DNA from: PALSA-1196 sp036833805
GTDB taxonomy: Bacteria; Pseudomonadota; Gammaproteobacteria; Steroidobacterales; Steroidobacteraceae
Assembly: GCA_036833805.1 (NCBI GenBank)
Contig: DAITPA010000033.1
Span: 1 to 19,630, forward strand
DNA: 19,630 bases
Direction: 5' to 3'
Shown: in pieces, positions 16,286 through 19,630 of the stretch
Numbering within the stretch: the stretch's first letter is position 1
How the letters are laid out: each line of letters opens with the position of its first letter
Notes under the pieces: model-generated
What the model was told of the DNA's origin: nothing
Database searches by the model: none
The model's input: only the letters and a program-made list of their open reading frames with translations
Position numbers and translations under genes: made by a program

Positions 16286-16816
16286 ATGAAAACGTCTTTT
16301 CCCCTCGTGTTAATCGCTGCGGCTTTTTCCGTGCTTGTGCCGATGAGCGCGGCAGCGCAAACCTCCGACGGCAGGCGCGATGATCTCCTCGACCACCTCA
16401 GCGGCGCCTGGAAGCTCGAAGGACAGGTCATGGGCCGCGAAGCGCACCATGAAGTCGAGGCCAAGTGGACGCTCAACCACCGGTTTCTGCAGATTCACGA
16501 AAAAACTTCTGCCGCAGCGCCGCGCTCCGAGCACCAATACGAGGCGCTCTGGTTCTTGGGCTACGATCCACTGAGTGAGCGCTACGTAATGCATCTTCTT
16601 GACGTATTCGGCGCACGCTTCTCAGAGACGCTCGGCTACGGTGTCGGCGACGGCACTGAGATTCGATTCGTCTTTGAATATCCCGACGGCCCCTTCCATA
16701 CGACTTATCGCTGGTCCGCAGAGAGTGACAGCTGGCAATGGCTGATGGAGCAAAAAGACAAAGACGGCAAGTGGACGAAGTTTGCCGATCTCAAACTCAC
16801 GCGATCGCGGCGCTGA
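16286..16816 (+). CDS. Secreted DUF1579 family protein
   Basis: A 176-residue protein with a clear signal peptide (MKTSFPLVLIAAAFSVLVPMSAAAQT) and therefore probably periplasmic. The mature part starts LLDHLSGAWKLEGQVMG and continues as a lipocalin-like beta-rich domain with EHQYEALWFLGYDPLSERYV and ends WTKFADLKLTRS, the pattern of DUF1579 proteins. Function is unknown. In-frame alternatives are ATG 16280 and GTG 16271; I prefer 16286 because it gives a canonical Lys after Met in the signal peptide, but no good ribosome site decides the matter. It is convergent with the following gene. Confidence 0.82.
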   Translation: MKTSFPLVLIAAAFSVLVPMSAAAQTSDGRRDDLLDHLSGAWKLEGQVMGREAHHEVEAKWTLNHRFLQIHEKTSAAAPRSEHQYEALWFLGYDPLSERYVMHLLDVFGARFSETLGYGVGDGTEIRFVFEYPDGPFHTTYRWSAESDSWQWLMEQKDKDGKWTKFADLKLTRSRR

Positions 16817-17028
16817 AGGACGTTTCGCTGCACTCTTAAGAAGGCAGGGTGGATCGACATGCTCGCAGATCGCTCGGAAAACAAGCTAGTGGTCGATATT
16901 CGCGAGTGGCCTGAGTAGCGAAGCAGCTGCAAGGCCATCTTCGGCAGCACGGGCGAAATGCTCAAGGTGCGGCGCTTCGCAGCAACGCAAAGTATCGGGC
17001 TCCTGGCGCCACCACACGCCCCACTCCT
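16817..17028. other. Convergent intergenic stretch with a short orphan reading frame
   Basis: These 212 bases lie between convergent stops. A short plus-strand reading from the ATG at 16859, LADRSENKLVVDIREWPE then TAG, is followed in the same frame by IFGSTGEMLKV. It could be decayed coding sequence but is too short to assign. No clear terminator hairpin is seen. Confidence 0.3.
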
Positions 17029-17742
17029 CTAGTTCGCGACACGGGTGAAGACCAAATCCTCACCTTCGCGACGATCCGCGAAGGCGCTGATCTTGTGGCG
17101 AGCGTCACGTCTAAAGATTTTTCGGATGCGCGGCTGGCCGGCAACGAAGAACACGTCGGGCGACTCCGCCAACAGCGCGTGCAGCGCGCCTCCTTCCCGG
17201 CCGCCGACCAGATGATTGCCGTCGCGGCGGACTATGTACAGCAGATCTTTCGCCGCGCTGTAACGCCCGACATACTCATCAAGCGCAGTAGACGCGATCG
17301 CAACGGCTGGCGGATCCCTGGCAACGACGTAGGTGTGGACCATGGCGAGCCGCCATTCACCCTTTTGATTGAGCCAGGTCTCGGTCATGAGGTATTCGGC
17401 GCGCAGCTGTTGGCCGTGATAGTTTTCCCGTTCGTCGTCGCGATGAACCACGAGCGCGGTGTCGCCGTGGACCTGCACGTTGTAGTCAACGATTGAAATA
17501 TGGCCGGACGCGCCCGGCGCCAGCGGCTGCAGCTCCTGCAGAAACTCGTCGTGACGCAAGATCACGCCGTTCTCATCGACGTAGATGGCGTCGGCAGTAA
17601 GGGTTCTGTCCCAGGTTGCGCGATCGCCAGGCGCGGTCGCGTCAAGCAGCGCCTGATCCTTTGCCCGCAGGACCTGTGTAAGTGCGGATGGCGGCGCGGC
17701 AATCAGCGCGGCGGAAATCGCTGCAGCGAGAAAGGCAAACAT
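17029..17742 (-). CDS. Secreted NTF2-like (DUF4440) protein with C-terminal extension
   Basis: A 237-residue protein with an N-terminal hydrophobic signal segment (FAFLAAAISAALIAAPPSA). Residues about 22-145 form an NTF2/SnoaL-like domain: VLRAKDQALLDATAPGDRA, then LTADAIYVDENGVIL and the closing LMTETWLNQKGEWRLAMVHT, which are typical of DUF4440. Residues about 150-237 are a separate beta-rich extension (LDEYVGRYSAAKDLLYIVRR onward), resembling the DUF3471-type tails found on some periplasmic hydrolases. Family members are small-molecule-binding or enzymatic; the role here is unknown. Start ATG at 17742 fits the signal peptide, with a weak GGAA-type ribosome site. It is divergent from the amidohydrolase gene. 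Confidence 0.82.
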   Translation of the reverse strand: MFAFLAAAISAALIAAPPSALTQVLRAKDQALLDATAPGDRATWDRTLTADAIYVDENGVILRHDEFLQELQPLAPGASGHISIVDYNVQVHGDTALVVHRDDERENYHGQQLRAEYLMTETWLNQKGEWRLAMVHTYVVARDPPAVAIASTALDEYVGRYSAAKDLLYIVRRDGNHLVGGREGGALHALLAESPDVFFVAGQPRIRKIFRRDARHKISAFADRREGEDLVFTRVAN

Positions 17743-18014
17743 CGATCAGGTTCCGTTTCCGGTGATGCGGTGTCGCGCGATTGTAACGCGCAAGACTTGA
17801 GGACGTAATGTGCGCAATGTCGAGGATGGACTTACGGCGCCTTGGATCTAAGGGCGAAGATTCGAGAGCTGTTGCATGCTCGGCTTGCTGCGCGCCCTTG
17901 ACTACCCTCCGGGGAGGCTTGGTTGCGCAGACACTACTTTCGCTCCGGGTTCGGCGGGATTACCCTGCGCTTGCGGGGCCGGTCTCGAGATGTGCATTGC
18001 AGTAACCATTTCCA
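17743..18014. promoter_or_regulatory. Divergent intergenic region
   Basis: These 272 bases lie between the DUF4440-like gene (minus) and the amidohydrolase (plus) and should carry both promoters. The short frame at 17808-18005 is Cys/Arg-rich and matches nothing I know. A compact inverted repeat CCTCC/GGAGG lies at 17906-17917. I cannot pick a convincing -35/-10 pair. Confidence 0.35.
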
Positions 18015-19303
18015 ATGAAAAATCACAGCGCAGTTTTGATTGCATTAGCTCTGCTCGCGACGCCCTCGGCCTATGCGGATACCGTGGTCGTCACTGCGGA
18101 CCGCATGCTAGACGTGATCGCCGGCCGCGTCGTCGAACGACCACAAGTCACGATCAAAGATGGACGCATCACGAGCGTCACCTCGCAAGCGACACCGGTG
18201 GCCGACGACGTGCGCCACGTCGACCTGCCTGGAATGACTCTGCTGCCGGGCCTCATCGACATGCACGTGCACCTTACTTCCGATCCGCTCTTCAGCGGCT
18301 ATCGGCACCTTGAGTTCACGGACAATTTCTGGACAGTCGTCGGGTGGCGAACGCCAAACGAACGCTCGAGGCAGGCTTCACCACTGTACGCAACGTCGGT
18401 TCCGCGAACTTCGACGATGTGGCACTGAAGCAGGGCATCGAGCATGGGTATATACCAGGGCCCCGTATCGTGCCGGCGACCTACGCGATTGGCGCCACCG
18501 GCGGACATTGTGATGTCACGAGTCTTCCGCCCTCGATCAGAACTCCAATGACCGCCATCGCGAACGGCCCGGACGAGATGCGCGCCATGGTGCGCAAACT
18601 TCGCAAGTACGGCGCAGAGGTCATCAAATTCTGTGGTACGGGAGGGGTGCTTTCGAAGACGGACTCTGCAGGCGCACAACAATACGACCTCACGGAAATG
18701 AAGGCGCTCGTGGACGAAGCCCACATGTTGGGACTCAAGGTCGCGGTCCACGCGCATGGCACATCCGGCATCAAGGATGCGATTCGGGCCGGAGTCGACA
18801 CCATCGAGCACGCAAGCCTTGCCGACGAAGAAGCCTTTGCGCTCGCCAAGCAGCACGGCACCTATTTCTCGATGGATATTTATGATGATGACTACATCCT
18901 TGCCGAGGGCGAGAAGAACGGCATGTTCAAAGAGTCGCTGGAAAAGGAGCGCATGCTCGGTCGGCAACAGCGCGAGACATTCCGTGCCGCGCACAAGGCG
19001 GGCGTAAAAATGATCTTCGGCACCGACGGCGGCGTCTACCCTAACGGCGATAACGCCAAGCAGTTCGTGACGATGGTGACCTGGGGAATGACGCCTATAC
19101 AGGCAATCCGAGCCGCCTCGGTTACCGCGGCGGAGGCACTCGGCCGCTCTTCCGATGTCGGTGCCATCGCGGTCGGCCGCTACGGCGATCTCATCGCCGT
19201 GACAGGCGATCCGCTCACCGATGTGAGCGTCCTGCAGTCGGTGTCTTTCGTGATGAAGGGCGGAGAGGTCGTGAAGTCGAGCGCTCAGCGTCCCCCACGG
19301 TAA
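18015..19303 (+). pseudogene. Secreted metal-dependent amidohydrolase, interrupted by a one-base frameshift
   Basis: Two overlapping frames make one protein of 429 residues once repaired. Frame one (18015 on) has a signal peptide (MKNHSAVLIALALLATPSAYA), the beta-sandwich start and GLIDMHVHL with metal ligands H84/H86. It is in register to TDNFWTVVG, codon 110 at 18342-18344. Frame two resumes with VANAKRTLEAGFTTVRNVG from 18344 and runs to 19303, with EVIKFCGTGG (K205, the likely carboxylated lysine), VAVHAHG (H246/H248), TIEHAS (H266) and FGTDGG (D338). One missing G in what should be a GGGG run explains the break exactly. It resembles imidazolonepropionase-related amidohydrolases and Xaa-Pro dipeptidase-type members, which hydrolyse cyclic amides or dipeptides. 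Because every catalytic residue is kept, this is either a very recent mutation or a sequencing error. If the base is real, neither half is active. Confidence 0.88.
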
Positions 19304-19630
19304 AATGTTTTCGGACTCGTAGCCGCAATACAGATATCTTGCCTGAAGGCACAGTAGCGCGAATCGAGTGCGCGGCGGTAGCACCGCAGCCGTCGGTTTT
19401 CTCGCAGAAACTGCTGCGCCTAGATGAGGCGGACGTCGTGATGCAAGGACCGGCGTTTTGCAGGTTCACGCCGGCATCGAGCAGCGTCTATCGGCATGAC
19501 GGCGAGTCCTTTTTTAGGTCTTCCGGCGCGTGCACGCGCCAGCGCCGGTGTCGCTCCCCAACTTCGCCTCTAAAGGCGTGGTCCGCGCCTGCCTCGATAT
19601 CCATTTAACAAGTACGCCACCACCAGTACG
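19304..19630. other. Terminal stretch without a recognised gene
   Basis: These 327 bases run to the window edge. Open frames on both strands (for example 19339-19608 plus) give Ser/Arg-rich, unassignable translations. A perfect 16-bp palindrome lies at 19525-19540 and arms CCGGCG/CGCCGG occur around 19450-19475. Nothing here supports a coding or RNA gene. Confidence 0.4.
19525..19540. repeat. Perfect 16-bp palindrome GGCGCGTGCACGCGCC
   Basis: The sequence equals its own reverse complement over all 16 bases. It could be an operator for a dimeric regulator or part of a hairpin, but GC-rich composition makes chance palindromes fairly likely. It sits about 220 bases after the amidohydrolase stop. 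Confidence 0.35.

Noticed and set aside
1..19630. CRISPR arrays, tRNA/rRNA genes, insertion sequences, defence or phage genes
   Set aside because: No regularly spaced repeats, no cloverleaf or rRNA stretches noticed, and no transposase, integrase or defence-type domains among the readable frames.

Overview
This is a GC-rich, gene-dense bacterial window without detectable rRNA, tRNA, CRISPR array, insertion sequence or phage gene. The gene families (HAMP-GGDEF-EAL, PAS hybrid kinase, fused 5-oxoprolinase, DUF969, HutD, and a halogenase/ROK/GluP/AGE sugar cluster) suggest an environmental gammaproteobacterium of the Xanthomonadales/Steroidobacterales type. That placement is inference; no marker gene is present.

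Layout. 1-1800: membrane c-di-GMP enzyme whose N-terminus is cut by the window edge. 1800-3757: a gene-poor gap, then a PAS/histidine kinase/receiver hybrid. 3805-7440 (minus): a fused ATP-dependent 5-oxoprolinase. Divergent from it is only the first ~36 codons of a DUF969 permease gene, cut off where a GST gene (minus) ends. 8565-9629 (plus): a VOC protein and a HutD-family protein, then an amidohydrolase stub coupled to hutD. 9851-10693 (minus): an EamA transporter. 10830-11800 (minus): a wrecked sialate O-acetylesterase. 11890-16102 (plus): a compact sugar cluster of halogenase stub, ROK fructokinase, truncated ROK repressor, GluP/FucP-type MFS importer and AGE-family isomerase. 16280-17742: a DUF1579 protein and a convergent NTF2/DUF4440-like protein. 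18015-19303: a secreted amidohydrolase broken by one base. 19304-19630: no recognisable gene.

How it fits together. The intact core of the sugar cluster makes sense as import (MFS), mannose-to-fructose type isomerisation (AGE) and phosphorylation (ROK kinase). Its probable regulator, halogenase and neighbouring esterase are degraded, so it looks like a remodelled or eroding TonB-type glycan-utilisation locus. Likewise the 5-oxoprolinase keeps only a scrap of the permease gene expected beside it.

The most notable property is the number of broken genes: six clear remnants or disrupted genes in under 20 kb, next to many intact ones. Large truncations (DUF969, halogenase, ROK repressor, amidohydrolase stub) cannot be base-calling errors, whereas the one-base change in the 18015-19303 amidohydrolase could be. 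I see no convincing undescribed system such as a defence island, novel RNA or retroelement.
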